Of a stretch of DNA of 64,000 nucleotides, positions 34,499 through 41,516 are shown in pieces; position 1 is the stretch's first letter, and each line of letters starts with the position of its first letter. The translations under genes and the position numbers were made by a program. The stretch lies in contig CADBBH010000005.1 in assembly GCA_902792905.1 (NCBI GenBank), positions 1 to 64,000 on the forward strand, given 5' to 3'. A model generated the notes under the pieces. That model was not told the origin of the DNA, ran no database searches, and saw nothing but the letters and a program-made list of their open reading frames with translations. The DNA is from Oscillospiraceae bacterium. GTDB lineage: Bacteria; Bacillota; Clostridia; Oscillospirales; Acutalibacteraceae.

Positions 34499-35914
34499 AT
34501 GAAATCTTTCAAGAGGATTATTTCAGTGTTGCTCAGCGTTCTTCTTCTCTGCGGAGCAACCGCAACCGCGGGTGCCGACGGCGACGTCCCCGCGCAGGCG
34601 GATTTTGTGCCTGTAATCAGATTCGTCGCCTCGAGCGACACGCACATACGCGATGATAACGATACGACTTATAACAGAATCGGCAAAATGATGGAGATGG
34701 CCTACGCAGATGCGGGCGCAAACACGGCTTATGATAAACTCGATGCCGTTCTCATCTGCGGCGACCTTACAAATGACGGAACAAAGAGCGAATTCGACAA
34801 ATTCGCGAAGGCAATCAATGAATCGGTACGCGAAGGAACGCAGTTTCTCGGAGTTGTCGCAAAGAATCATGACGGCTATGTGATGAACCGCAAGGAGCTT
34901 CGTTCGTATTATAAGAGCGTAACCGGCAACGATGCCGATTTTCATAAAGTCATCAACGGCTACCATTTCATCGGCGTTTCCGCCTCCGAAAACGATGTTC
35001 AACACTATGACTCCGGTCAGATTTCGTGGCTTAAGAGCGAGCTTGATAAGGCGAAAGCCGAAAACCCCGACAGACCCGTTTTCGTTATGCACCACGAACA
35101 CAACAGGGACACTGTTTACGGCTCATCGAGCTATGACGGCTGGGGCGTAACATATTTCAACAACACTCTCAAACAATATCCGCAGGTTGTTGACTTTTCG
35201 GGTCATTCGCATTATCCGCTCAACGATCCCCGCTCGCTCTGGCAGGGAGATTTCACGGCAATCGGCACAGGCGCGGTTTATTACTCCGAGTTCACAGTCG
35301 ACAGAACACGCACCTATCATCCCGACGACGCCTATTCAACCGCGACATTCTGGATAGTCGAGCTTGACGCTGCAAACCGCATGCATCTGCGCGGATTTGA
35401 CATAGAAGCGGGTGAGATGATATGCGAATATCTCCTTGAAAATCCCGCAAATCCGGAAAACAGAGAATACACGGTAGAAAAGAGAAAAGCGGCATCAAAA
35501 CCTCCCGTATTCGATGAGGACGCCGAGATCGCGATTACTCCCGTCACCGGAGGATATACGGCTGCTGTTCCTGCCGCGGAATCAACCGACGGTATGCCTG
35601 TCGTACTCTATCGCTATAAGATAATTAACAAACTCGGCATTACCGAGAAAAAAGGCTGGGTGCTCCCGAAATACTATCTTGCCGGAGAGCAGAAGACAAT
35701 AGACCTCAAGGTAACAGGTCTCGCGTCAGGAGAATACAGAATCGAGATTCTGGCCGAAACCGCTTACGGAGTTGATTCCGAACCGCTTACCGCCGAAGTG
35801 ACGATTGATGACGGCGGCTGCCCGTACTGCCACGAGCCGCACGAAGGATTCGCCGGCTTTTTCATCTCGATATATCATTATATCGCCTGGTTCTTCACAA
35901 ATCTATTTGCATAA
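34499..35914 (+). CDS. Secreted metallophosphoesterase with Cys-pair and aromatic C-terminal tail
   Basis: 471 residues with a signal peptide (cleaved near residue 26). The phosphoesterase core shows SSDTHIRD, CGDLTNDG, VAKNHDGY (GNHD with Gly changed to Lys), MHHEHN and SGHSHYP. After residue 330 comes an Ig/Fn3-like beta domain. The C-terminus is CPYCHEPHEGFAGFFISIYH followed by IAWFFTNLFA: a CxxC pair, His, and an aromatic amphipathic helix of the kind seen on other gut clostridial surface proteins, probably a membrane-associating tail. It pairs with the preceding gene, and a strong terminator follows. Confidence 0.83.
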   Translation: MKSFKRIISVLLSVLLLCGATATAGADGDVPAQADFVPVIRFVASSDTHIRDDNDTTYNRIGKMMEMAYADAGANTAYDKLDAVLICGDLTNDGTKSEFDKFAKAINESVREGTQFLGVVAKNHDGYVMNRKELRSYYKSVTGNDADFHKVINGYHFIGVSASENDVQHYDSGQISWLKSELDKAKAENPDRPVFVMHHEHNRDTVYGSSSYDGWGVTYFNNTLKQYPQVVDFSGHSHYPLNDPRSLWQGDFTAIGTGAVYYSEFTVDRTRTYHPDDAYSTATFWIVELDAANRMHLRGFDIEAGEMICEYLLENPANPENREYTVEKRKAASKPPVFDEDAEIAITPVTGGYTAAVPAAESTDGMPVVLYRYKIINKLGITEKKGWVLPKYYLAGEQKTIDLKVTGLASGEYRIEILAETAYGVDSEPLTAEVTIDDGGCPYCHEPHEGFAGFFISIYHYIAWFFTNLFA

Positions 35915-35920
35915 TAAACT

Positions 35921-35950
35921 GCCCGCAGGAATTTCCTGCGGGCTTTAATA
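35921..35950. terminator. Terminator after the phosphoesterase pair
   Basis: Perfect stem GCCCGCAGGA...TCCTGCGGGC (35921-35943) followed by TTTAATAAT. The convergent lipoprotein gene stops at 35960. Confidence 0.8.
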
Positions 35951-35959
35951 ATCAGATAT

Positions 35960-36709
35960 TCAATTATTCCGTTGGATTTCAAAATTATCCGGATCGGCGC
36001 CCGGAACGGATTCAAAGTTATAAACAACGGTTTCCTCGCCGTATTCAAATGTGCCCGTGTTGTCGCCGGTGCTGAATTTTGCGTTTGTAACATCATCAAC
36101 CGAACCGAAATGAAAAACTATATCCGGACCGTTCTGCTCGCAGGTGAAGGGAACTCCGCCCGTGCCGTCGGCTCTCTCGGTGCGGCCGTTTGACTCGTCA
36201 TCAAAAATGAAATATGTATCGATTTTTCCGTCGATTGAGGCCGACCAGACACCTTTGCCGAAAAGCGGCTCCGGAGCGGGAACTTCAAAAGATTCGGGAT
36301 CCGCGCCGTCAACGAAAACGAATTCATAGGTCACCTTGTTTTCGCCGTATTCAAATGTGCCCGTATTGTTTCCGAGATCGAATTTCGCATTTGTCACATC
36401 ATCTGCGGAACCGAAATGGAACACAACATCCAGACCGTTCTGCTCGCAGGTAAAGGGAACTCCGCCCGTGCCGTCGGCTCTCTCGGTACGGCCGCTCTTA
36501 TCATCATTAAAAAGGAAATACGTGTCGGCATTGCCGTCGATATTTCCGAGCCATACGCCTTTTGAGAAGAGATTCGGCTGCTTCTCTTCAGCAGATTCGG
36601 TGGATTCGGGCGTTGTTTCCGCTTCTTTTCCGCAGCCGGCAAACAACATGAGACTTGCAAGCGCAATCACAGCCGCCAGAACAACCGCAAGAATTGATTT
36701 AGTTTTCAT
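35960..36709 (-). CDS. Lipoprotein with two tandem copies of one domain
   Basis: 249 residues with signal peptide and lipobox FAGC near residue 26, then an acidic linker. Two about 101-residue copies follow (47-148 and 149-249), nearly identical in the centre: RTERADGTGGVPFTCEQNG occurs in both, as does HFGS[AV]DDVTNAKF. The domain looks all-beta. The family is unknown to me. GGAGG precedes the ATG. It is monocistronic and convergent with the phosphoesterase pair. Confidence 0.75.
   Translation of the reverse strand: MKTKSILAVVLAAVIALASLMLFAGCGKEAETTPESTESAEEKQPNLFSKGVWLGNIDGNADTYFLFNDDKSGRTERADGTGGVPFTCEQNGLDVVFHFGSADDVTNAKFDLGNNTGTFEYGENKVTYEFVFVDGADPESFEVPAPEPLFGKGVWSASIDGKIDTYFIFDDESNGRTERADGTGGVPFTCEQNGPDIVFHFGSVDDVTNAKFSTGDNTGTFEYGEETVVYNFESVPGADPDNFEIQRNN
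35963..36571 (-). repeat. Intragenic tandem duplication, two units of about 305 bp
   Basis: Unit 1 (36266-36571) and unit 2 (35963-36265) encode the two domains of the lipoprotein. Long stretches, such as those covering the RTERADGTGGVPF segment, are identical or nearly so at DNA level, so the duplication is recent or kept alike by recombination. Confidence 0.8.
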
Positions 36710-36894
36710 AATATACCCTCCTTTGGGAATCTTACAAAATTATTATACCATTTCCTGCCCGGTTTTTCAAGGATTGAATCAGGTACGGGAATTAAAAGGG
36801 GCGGCAATTAACGACTGCACAACTGCTAACGGAAACCAAAAATGTACCCTGTGTTCATTAACAGTTTGCCGGCGCAAATATCCTTAAAAAAATC

Positions 36895-36923
36895 TTGACA
36901 TACCGCGCCCGTTATGATATTAT
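36895..36923 (+). promoter_or_regulatory. Promoter of the tRNA-Ser pair
   Basis: TTGACA (36895-36900), 17-bp spacer, TATTAT (36918-36923), with a start expected about eight bases before the first tRNA. Confidence 0.75.
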
Positions 36924-36937
36924 ATTCAAGCATTTAC

Positions 36938-37028
36938 GGAGAGATACCGAAGTGGTCATAACGGAACGGTCTTGAAAACCGTCGTACTCTTACGGGTACC
37001 GTGGGTTCGAATCCCACTCTCTCCGCCA
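36938..37028 (+). tRNA. tRNA-Ser (anticodon TGA)
   Basis: 91 bases with encoded CCA. The acceptor GGAGAGA pairs with TCTCTCC, followed by G-CCA. The anticodon loop TCTTGAAAA reads TGA. A long variable arm and the T-loop GGTTCGAATCC are clear, as expected for a class II serine tRNA. Confidence 0.95.
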
Positions 37029-37073
37029 GATTAACGCAAGCTTCAATTTAATATATAAGATTAACGCTACCAT

Positions 37074-37164
37074 GGAGAAGTACTCAAGTTGGTGACGAGG
37101 CGCCCCTGCTAAGGGCGTAGGTCGGGTAACCGGCGCGGGAGTTCGAGTCTCCCCTTCTCCGCCA
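37074..37164 (+). tRNA. tRNA-Ser (anticodon GCT)
   Basis: 91 bases with encoded CCA. Acceptor GGAGAAG pairs with CTTCTCC. Anticodon loop CTGCTAA reads GCT. Long variable arm GTAGGTCGGGTAACCGGC, T-loop GTTCGAGTC. It lies 45 bases after the first tRNA-Ser and shares its promoter; AGATTAACGC occurs twice in the gap. Confidence 0.95.
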
Positions 37165-37173
37165 CATCGATAA

Positions 37174-37213
37174 AGTCGACATTTTGCAGAAATACAAGAT
37201 GCCGGCTTTTTCT
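37174..37213 (+). terminator. Probable terminator of the tRNA-Ser pair
   Basis: AGTCGACAT (37174-37182) pairs imperfectly with ATGCCGGCT (37200-37208), followed by TTTTTC. Confidence 0.5.
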
Positions 37214-37306
37214 TTACCCTTTATTTATCAAGAGTTTTCGCAATTTATAAACTGCAGAACTATTCCGACGTTGTCGAACAATTGATTCATTTTGTTGTAT
37301 TTTATT

Positions 37307-37333
37307 GACTAAAACCGCCGCGCTTGGTATAAT
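37307..37333 (+). promoter_or_regulatory. Promoter-like hexamers before luxS
   Basis: TTGACT (37307-37312) and a perfect TATAAT (37328-37333), but only 15 bp apart. A small hairpin ACGGCTTCGGAGCCGT lies just before the luxS ribosome site. No SAM riboswitch is seen in the leader. Confidence 0.4.
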
Positions 37334-37415
37334 ATTGCTCGCAAATAAATCCGGTCGGTAATAAACCGCAAGAAATATAACGGCTTCGGAGCCGTCGCCT
37401 GAAAGGAGACTGAAT

Positions 37416-37940
37416 ATGGATCTGATACCCAGCTTTTCCGTTGATCATACAAAGATAGTTCCGGGGATTTTCACCAGCAGAGTGGATACCCTCGCGGAGC
37501 AGACCGTCACAACTTATGATGTGAGGGTCACGAGGCCCAATGCCGAGCCCGCAGTTGACGTTGCGGCCATGCATTCTCTTGAGCACATCATAGCGACTTA
37601 TCTCAGGAACGAGCCCGAATGGAAGGATCAGATTATTTACTGGGGTCCCATGGGATGCCTTACCGGTTTTTATCTTATCCTGAAAGGAAACCGCGCGCCG
37701 AAAGAGATTTATGCTCTGATTCTCAACGCGTTCAGGTCGGTTGAAGAATATGAAGAGGTGCCGGGCGCTTCGCCTGTCAACTGCGGCAATTACCTGATGC
37801 ATAATCTCGGAATGGCAAAATGGCACGCCCGTAAATTCGCTGATTATCTTGCCGCAAACGCGGATAATCCTGAAATATTCGAATATCCGAGATCCGAGAG
37901 GCTTGTAACTGAAGACGGCCGCAGCTTCTTTGATTCATAA
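37416..37940 (+). CDS. luxS: S-ribosylhomocysteine lyase LuxS
   Basis: 174 residues, slightly longer than the usual 150-160. The metal ligands are His53 and His57 in HSLEH, and Cys123 in VNCGNY; the catalytic Glu56 and Cys81 (GPMGCLTGFY) are present. It cleaves S-ribosylhomocysteine to homocysteine and the AI-2 precursor in the activated methyl cycle. AAAGGAG precedes the ATG. Monocistronic, with a strong terminator; the partner nucleosidase gene pfs is not in the window. Confidence 0.97.
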   Translation: MDLIPSFSVDHTKIVPGIFTSRVDTLAEQTVTTYDVRVTRPNAEPAVDVAAMHSLEHIIATYLRNEPEWKDQIIYWGPMGCLTGFYLILKGNRAPKEIYALILNAFRSVEEYEEVPGASPVNCGNYLMHNLGMAKWHARKFADYLAANADNPEIFEYPRSERLVTEDGRSFFDS

Positions 37941-37978
37941 AAACACACCGGTTGCCCGATGCAACCGGTGTGTTTTTA
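37941..37978. terminator. Bidirectional terminator between luxS and the thiol-peroxide operon
   Basis: Fifteen-base perfect stem from AAACACACC (37941) to GGTGTGTTT (37975) with loop CCGAT, T-tracts on both strands. Confidence 0.9.
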
Positions 37979-37982
37979 TCGG

Positions 37983-38180
37983 TTATTTTTCTTTATAGTA
38001 AAGCATACAGTGGCAGTAGCCCTCAAAATCCGGGTCTTTTATCTGCTCGCGGAATTCCTTGCACATGCATTTGAATTCTTCGGTCCGCTCTCTGCGGCAG
38101 GGGCAGTAGCCGCCGGTTTTTTCAAGACCCGCTTTCACTGTATCAACAACCTGCTGATTGGAGTTGAGTCTGATTTTCAT
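37983..38180 (-). CDS. Stand-alone ferredoxin-thioredoxin-reductase-like iron-sulfur protein
   Basis: 65 residues. All six cysteines of the catalytic subunit of ferredoxin:thioredoxin reductase are kept in order: Cys26-Pro-Cys28, Cys38-Met-Cys40 and Cys56-His-Cys58. In the plant enzyme four of these hold a [4Fe-4S] cluster and two form the redox disulfide. The partner variable chain is absent, and the protein is much shorter than the plant catalytic chain. It is the last gene after an OhrR-like regulator, glutathione peroxidase and flavodoxin, so a role in passing electrons to thiols during oxidative stress is likely, with the flavodoxin or a ferredoxin as donor. Confidence 0.85.
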   Translation of the reverse strand: MKIRLNSNQQVVDTVKAGLEKTGGYCPCRRERTEEFKCMCKEFREQIKDPDFEGYCHCMLYYKEK

Positions 38181-38192
38181 AAGCCGTCTCCT

Positions 38193-38606
38193 TTATTTAT
38201 CTGCGATTTTCTTCGCAAAGTCGGCAGCAGCCTTGAGGTCGTCTGCGTTGGGTCTGCCTTTGTGTAAACCCTTGAATTCGCCCTTGCAGTGGAATTCTCT
38301 GTTATCCATCGGGATTCCTGCCTTGTCCGCTTCCGCCTTGACTTTCTTCCAGGTGGAGTTCAGCATAGCCGCCGAGCCGAAGTTTACTATTTTGCCCACC
38401 TTGCTTTTATCCAGCGAACCGATGAAATCGCGGACTTCGGGATCGATACTGAAAGCGTAATAGGAATTGCCGAGAAACAGAATATCAACCTCTTCATCAA
38501 CAGGAACGCTGATGGGCTCAGCCTTTACGCCTACAGCTTCTGCAACCGCCTTCGCGAGGCGCTCGGTGTTGCCTGTTTTTGTATAGTATCGGACTGCGAT
38601 TTTCAT
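38193..38606 (-). CDS. Flavodoxin-like protein
   Basis: 137 residues from ATG 38606, eight bases after GGAGG; two ATGs further upstream overlap the ribosome site. The FMN loop is YYTKTGNTERLAKAV near residue 6, and LFLGNSYYAFSIDPEV gives the flavin stacking region. It ends in a basic helix. It lies 21 bases after the glutathione peroxidase and 12 before the FTR-like gene, and is a plausible electron donor for one of them. Confidence 0.85.
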   Translation of the reverse strand: MKIAVRYYTKTGNTERLAKAVAEAVGVKAEPISVPVDEEVDILFLGNSYYAFSIDPEVRDFIGSLDKSKVGKIVNFGSAAMLNSTWKKVKAEADKAGIPMDNREFHCKGEFKGLHKGRPNADDLKAAADFAKKIADK

Positions 38607-38627
38607 TTTCATTTCCTCCGGTTTCAA

Positions 38628-39173
38628 TTAAAGAGCGGCGGCGACGGCTTCTTTGACCTTCTTCATATCCTCGGTCGGCTCAAATCTTGCGATAACCTTA
38701 CCTTCACGGTCAACGAGGAATTTGGTGAAATTCCATTTGATATAAGCTTTGTCACCGAATTTTTTATTGTTTGCGCTTGTGAACTTGTTAAGGGCGGCAT
38801 TTTTAAGACCTTTGCCGAATCCTTCGAAGGGCTTTTCAGTCGCGAGGAAAACGAACAGCGGATCGGCATTGTCGCCGTTGACATCGATTTTTTTGAACTG
38901 CGGGAATTCCGTTCCGAATTTAAGGGTGCAGAACTGATGGATTTCATCGGCGTTGCCGGGCGCCTGATTTGCAAACTGGTTGCAGGGAAAATCGAGAATC
39001 TCAAAGCCCTTGTCCCTGAACTCCTTATACATTGCCTCAAGCGGCTCATAGTGCGGAGTGAAGCCGCAGCCGGTTGCCGTATTGACGATAAGCAGAACTT
39101 TCCCGTTGAACTCGGAGAGATTTACTTCCTTGCCCTCTCTGTCTGTAACTGTAAAATCATAAACTGTTTTCAT
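38628..39173 (-). CDS. Glutathione peroxidase-family thiol peroxidase (Cys type)
   Basis: 181 residues. The catalytic tetrad is visible: Cys36 in NTATGCGFTPHY, Gln66 in FPCNQF, and Trp147-Asn148 in KWNFTKFL. Bacterial members with Cys, not Sec, mostly use thioredoxin as reductant. It removes hydroperoxides in the cytoplasm. It sits three bases after the OhrR-like gene, so regulator and enzyme are co-expressed. Confidence 0.94.
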   Translation of the reverse strand: MKTVYDFTVTDREGKEVNLSEFNGKVLLIVNTATGCGFTPHYEPLEAMYKEFRDKGFEILDFPCNQFANQAPGNADEIHQFCTLKFGTEFPQFKKIDVNGDNADPLFVFLATEKPFEGFGKGLKNAALNKFTSANNKKFGDKAYIKWNFTKFLVDREGKVIARFEPTEDMKKVKEAVAAAL

Positions 39174-39176
39174 TTT

Positions 39177-39614
39177 TTACTTCCTTTCTGCATTTAAAAT
39201 TTTATATAGTGTTTTATACAGCGTTACGGCCTCCTGCTCGGAAAGATTGAATTCTTTTATCATGCATTCCGGCACGCAAAGCGCTTCTTCTCTGAGTTCT
39301 TTGCCTGAATCAGTGAGAGTAATCACAAGATTGCGCTCATCGGATTCATCCCTCTGCTTTATTATATATCCCTTTTCTTCAAGTTTTTTTAGCAGAGGAG
39401 TAAGAGTATTGGATTTAAGGCAGAGAGTGTCGCAGAGACATTTTTCATTTGCCCTGCCCTCTTCCCAAAGCACCATCATTACAATATACTGAGTATAGGT
39501 TAAATCGAGCTTATCAAGATGGGGCTTGTATTTGCGGGTAATCAGATTTGATACGGCATAAAGCGGAAAGCAGAGCTGATTCTTCAGCCGCAGCGCTTCA
39601 TATTTATTATCCAT
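39177..39614 (-). CDS. OhrR/MarR-family redox-sensing repressor
   Basis: 145 residues from ATG 39614 (GGAGGTG upstream). The N-terminal ALRLKNQLCFPLYAVSN places Cys15 where Bacillus OhrR has its peroxide-sensing Cys15. The winged-helix core follows with YTQYIVMMVLWEE, LCLKSNTLTPLLKKLEEKGY (recognition helix) and the wing RDESDERNLVITLT. It should repress its own operon until the cysteine is oxidised by organic peroxides. Two palindromes in its promoter are the likely operators. The operon continues with a glutathione peroxidase, a flavodoxin and an FTR-like protein rather than ohr. Confidence 0.88.
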   Translation of the reverse strand: MDNKYEALRLKNQLCFPLYAVSNLITRKYKPHLDKLDLTYTQYIVMMVLWEEGRANEKCLCDTLCLKSNTLTPLLKKLEEKGYIIKQRDESDERNLVITLTDSGKELREEALCVPECMIKEFNLSEQEAVTLYKTLYKILNAERK

Positions 39615-39636
39615 TTTCAGACACCTCCGAAAATAT

Positions 39637-39688
39637 ATCGCATGCGATTTGTTATCTGTATTATATCGCACGCGATATAATTTATCAA
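39637..39688 (-). promoter_or_regulatory. Promoter with two palindromic operators of the OhrR-like operon
   Basis: Minus strand TTGATA (39683-39688), 17-bp spacer, TATAAT (39660-39665). Operator 1 is a perfect inverted repeat with nine-base arms around AC at 39661-39680 (TTATATCGC/GCGATATAA) and covers the spacer and part of the -10. Operator 2 is ATCGCATGCGAT at 39637-39648, near +10. They share the core ATCGC-NN-GCGAT with 28 bp between centres. Confidence 0.85.
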
Positions 39689-39780
39689 GAGGAAAACCAA
39701 AAATTTTTTATGCCGTCTTTTTTTGATAAACTCTCTCCCCTGCGGGATTTAATTTTTACACTCAAAATCTCATTTTCCGA

Positions 39781-39809
39781 TTGACATATTGAATAAGAAA
39801 TAATAGAAT
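39781..39809 (+). promoter_or_regulatory. Promoter of the beta-helix gene
   Basis: TTGACA (39781-39786), 17-bp spacer, TAGAAT (39804-39809), close to AGAGGTG and the start codon, giving a very short leader. Confidence 0.7.
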
Positions 39810-39827
39810 AAAAAAGAGGTGATAAGA

Positions 39828-41252
39828 ATGAAAAAAATATTTTCATTGATTATGGCAGTTCTGATTATCTTCACTGTCGGCGGAGTTTCGACAATCGCCG
39901 CAAATGCGGGCGGAACGACCTATTATATCGATTCTGCAAAAGGCAGCGATAAAAACAGCGGCAAGAGCGCTGCTAAGGCCTGGAAAACACTTGAAAAGGC
40001 ATCGAAAATCCGCTACAAGAAGGGCGACTCAATCCTTCTCAAACGTGGCAGTAAATTCAACGGCACTTTCACGGGCGCCGGCTACGGCACAAAGAACCTG
40101 CCGATTACGGTTTCCGCCTACGGAAAAGGCAAAAATCCCGTTCTCACACAGAGCAAAGACGAGTACATAATGTTCTTCAGCGATATCAAATACTGGACCA
40201 TAAAAAACCTCAGCTTCAGGGATTCAAACAGAGCTATCAGAATCTTCGCAATGAATGATGTTGATGTCACGGGAGTCAGAATCACCGCCTGCGATTTTGA
40301 CAATATCGGCAACAATCCCGGCAAGGAATTCGACGGCGAGCCCTGCATCTTCGCGGATAACGGCGATTCAAAAGCCCTGCTCAGGGATATGGTTATCTCA
40401 AATCTCAAGATTACCAATTGCGGAAGAGGTATGGAAATAAAGGGCAAAAACCGCGAGAGAGGCATGGAAAGCTTCGTAAATGAGAAAGTCTCTTACAGCC
40501 CGAATATACTTATTGAAAATATTTATTGCAAAAATCTGCAGTATGATGCGATTATCCTGGGCTCGATGAGGGATTCGAGAGTGCGCAACTGCCGCCTTCT
40601 CGACACCTGCTATAAAAACGACTTCGCGACAGCGCCGATATGGCTTCATCACTGCGACAATGTTACGGTCGAATACTGTGAAATCACCAATGCAAACGGT
40701 CAGCTCGACGGCATGGCAATTGATTTTGACGGCTGGACCATTAACAGCACATATCAGTATATTTATTCTCACGGCAACAAGAGATTTATGCGCAACTGCC
40801 TGTTTGACAGGGAAACGCGCAACAGAAACAACACGGTCCGCTACTGTCTGAGCGTCAACGACAACGAGGGCGTATTCGATTATCCGTCATTCGTCATCCC
40901 CAATGAAACCAGCAATTTTTTCACTTCGATGGAAGGCTTCAATTTCTACAATAACACGATTATCAACGGCAATCCGTATCTCTGGATTAATATCAAGAGC
41001 GCGAATGTGAAGAATAATATCTTCGCGAGCGACAGCGCAATCAGAGCCGGCGGCAAGGCGCTTCTCAACGGTCTCTCGATAGGCGTGAGCAAGAGCGGCA
41101 ATGTCAATACGACAATAAGGAACGCGGGCTTTGCGGGCGGAGACACATACAATATCAGATCCTGGATGCTCAGGGATTCGTCCAAGTACATCGGCAAGGG
41201 CTGCTTCACCGATGCCTCGACGGCCGGTATGCTTAAAATTCCTGTAAAATAA
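39828..41252 (+). CDS. Secreted right-handed parallel beta-helix protein
   Basis: 474 residues from ATG 39828 (AGAGGTG upstream). The signal peptide is followed by TTYYIDSAKGSDKNSGKSAA, the DUF1565-type entry of pectate-lyase-fold proteins. Short repeated strand rungs follow (WTIKNLSFRDSNRAIRI, LIENIYCKNLQYDAIIL, VTVEYCEITNANGQLDG, FNFYNNTIING), typical of a parallel beta-helix acting on polysaccharides. No catalytic residues can be assigned. It is probably a carbohydrate lyase or hydrolase, or a glycan-binding protein. Monocistronic. Confidence 0.8.
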   Translation: MKKIFSLIMAVLIIFTVGGVSTIAANAGGTTYYIDSAKGSDKNSGKSAAKAWKTLEKASKIRYKKGDSILLKRGSKFNGTFTGAGYGTKNLPITVSAYGKGKNPVLTQSKDEYIMFFSDIKYWTIKNLSFRDSNRAIRIFAMNDVDVTGVRITACDFDNIGNNPGKEFDGEPCIFADNGDSKALLRDMVISNLKITNCGRGMEIKGKNRERGMESFVNEKVSYSPNILIENIYCKNLQYDAIILGSMRDSRVRNCRLLDTCYKNDFATAPIWLHHCDNVTVEYCEITNANGQLDGMAIDFDGWTINSTYQYIYSHGNKRFMRNCLFDRETRNRNNTVRYCLSVNDNEGVFDYPSFVIPNETSNFFTSMEGFNFYNNTIINGNPYLWINIKSANVKNNIFASDSAIRAGGKALLNGLSIGVSKSGNVNTTIRNAGFAGGDTYNIRSWMLRDSSKYIGKGCFTDASTAGMLKIPVK

Positions 41253-41273
41253 GTAAATGCAATAATTATATTC

Positions 41274-41312
41274 AAACCCGCGGGACATTAAACGGCCCTG
41301 CGGGTTTTCGCT
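41274..41312. terminator. Terminator after the beta-helix gene
   Basis: AAACCCGC (41274-41281) pairs with GCGGGTTT (41300-41307), with GGG/CCC inner pairs, then TTTTCGCTTTAT. It shares the stem core of the terminators at 17739 and 35921. Confidence 0.75.
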
Positions 41313-41433
41313 TTATCCGCCTGCCGTTACATTTTCCATAAAATGTGAAATGTTAATATTAACAAATTATTAACTGTCGCTTTAAGCATTTATACAATTT
41401 TGATTAAAATCTCTTATAATTGCGAAAAATTTG

Positions 41434-41461
41434 TTGCATTTTACACAAAAGATTATATAAT
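41434..41461 (+). promoter_or_regulatory. Promoter of the large repeat-protein gene
   Basis: TTGCAT (41434-41439), 16-bp spacer, TATAAT (41456-41461). The 41313-41433 region is AT-rich and shows nothing else. Confidence 0.55.
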
Positions 41462-41516
41462 TGAACTAAGAGTATATGAATTTTAATATACTTAATAATA
41501 TTTTGGAGGAGATACT

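Noticed and set aside
37165-37415. SAM riboswitch before luxS
   Set aside because: No SAM-I core elements; only a short hairpin and a terminator of the tRNA unit.
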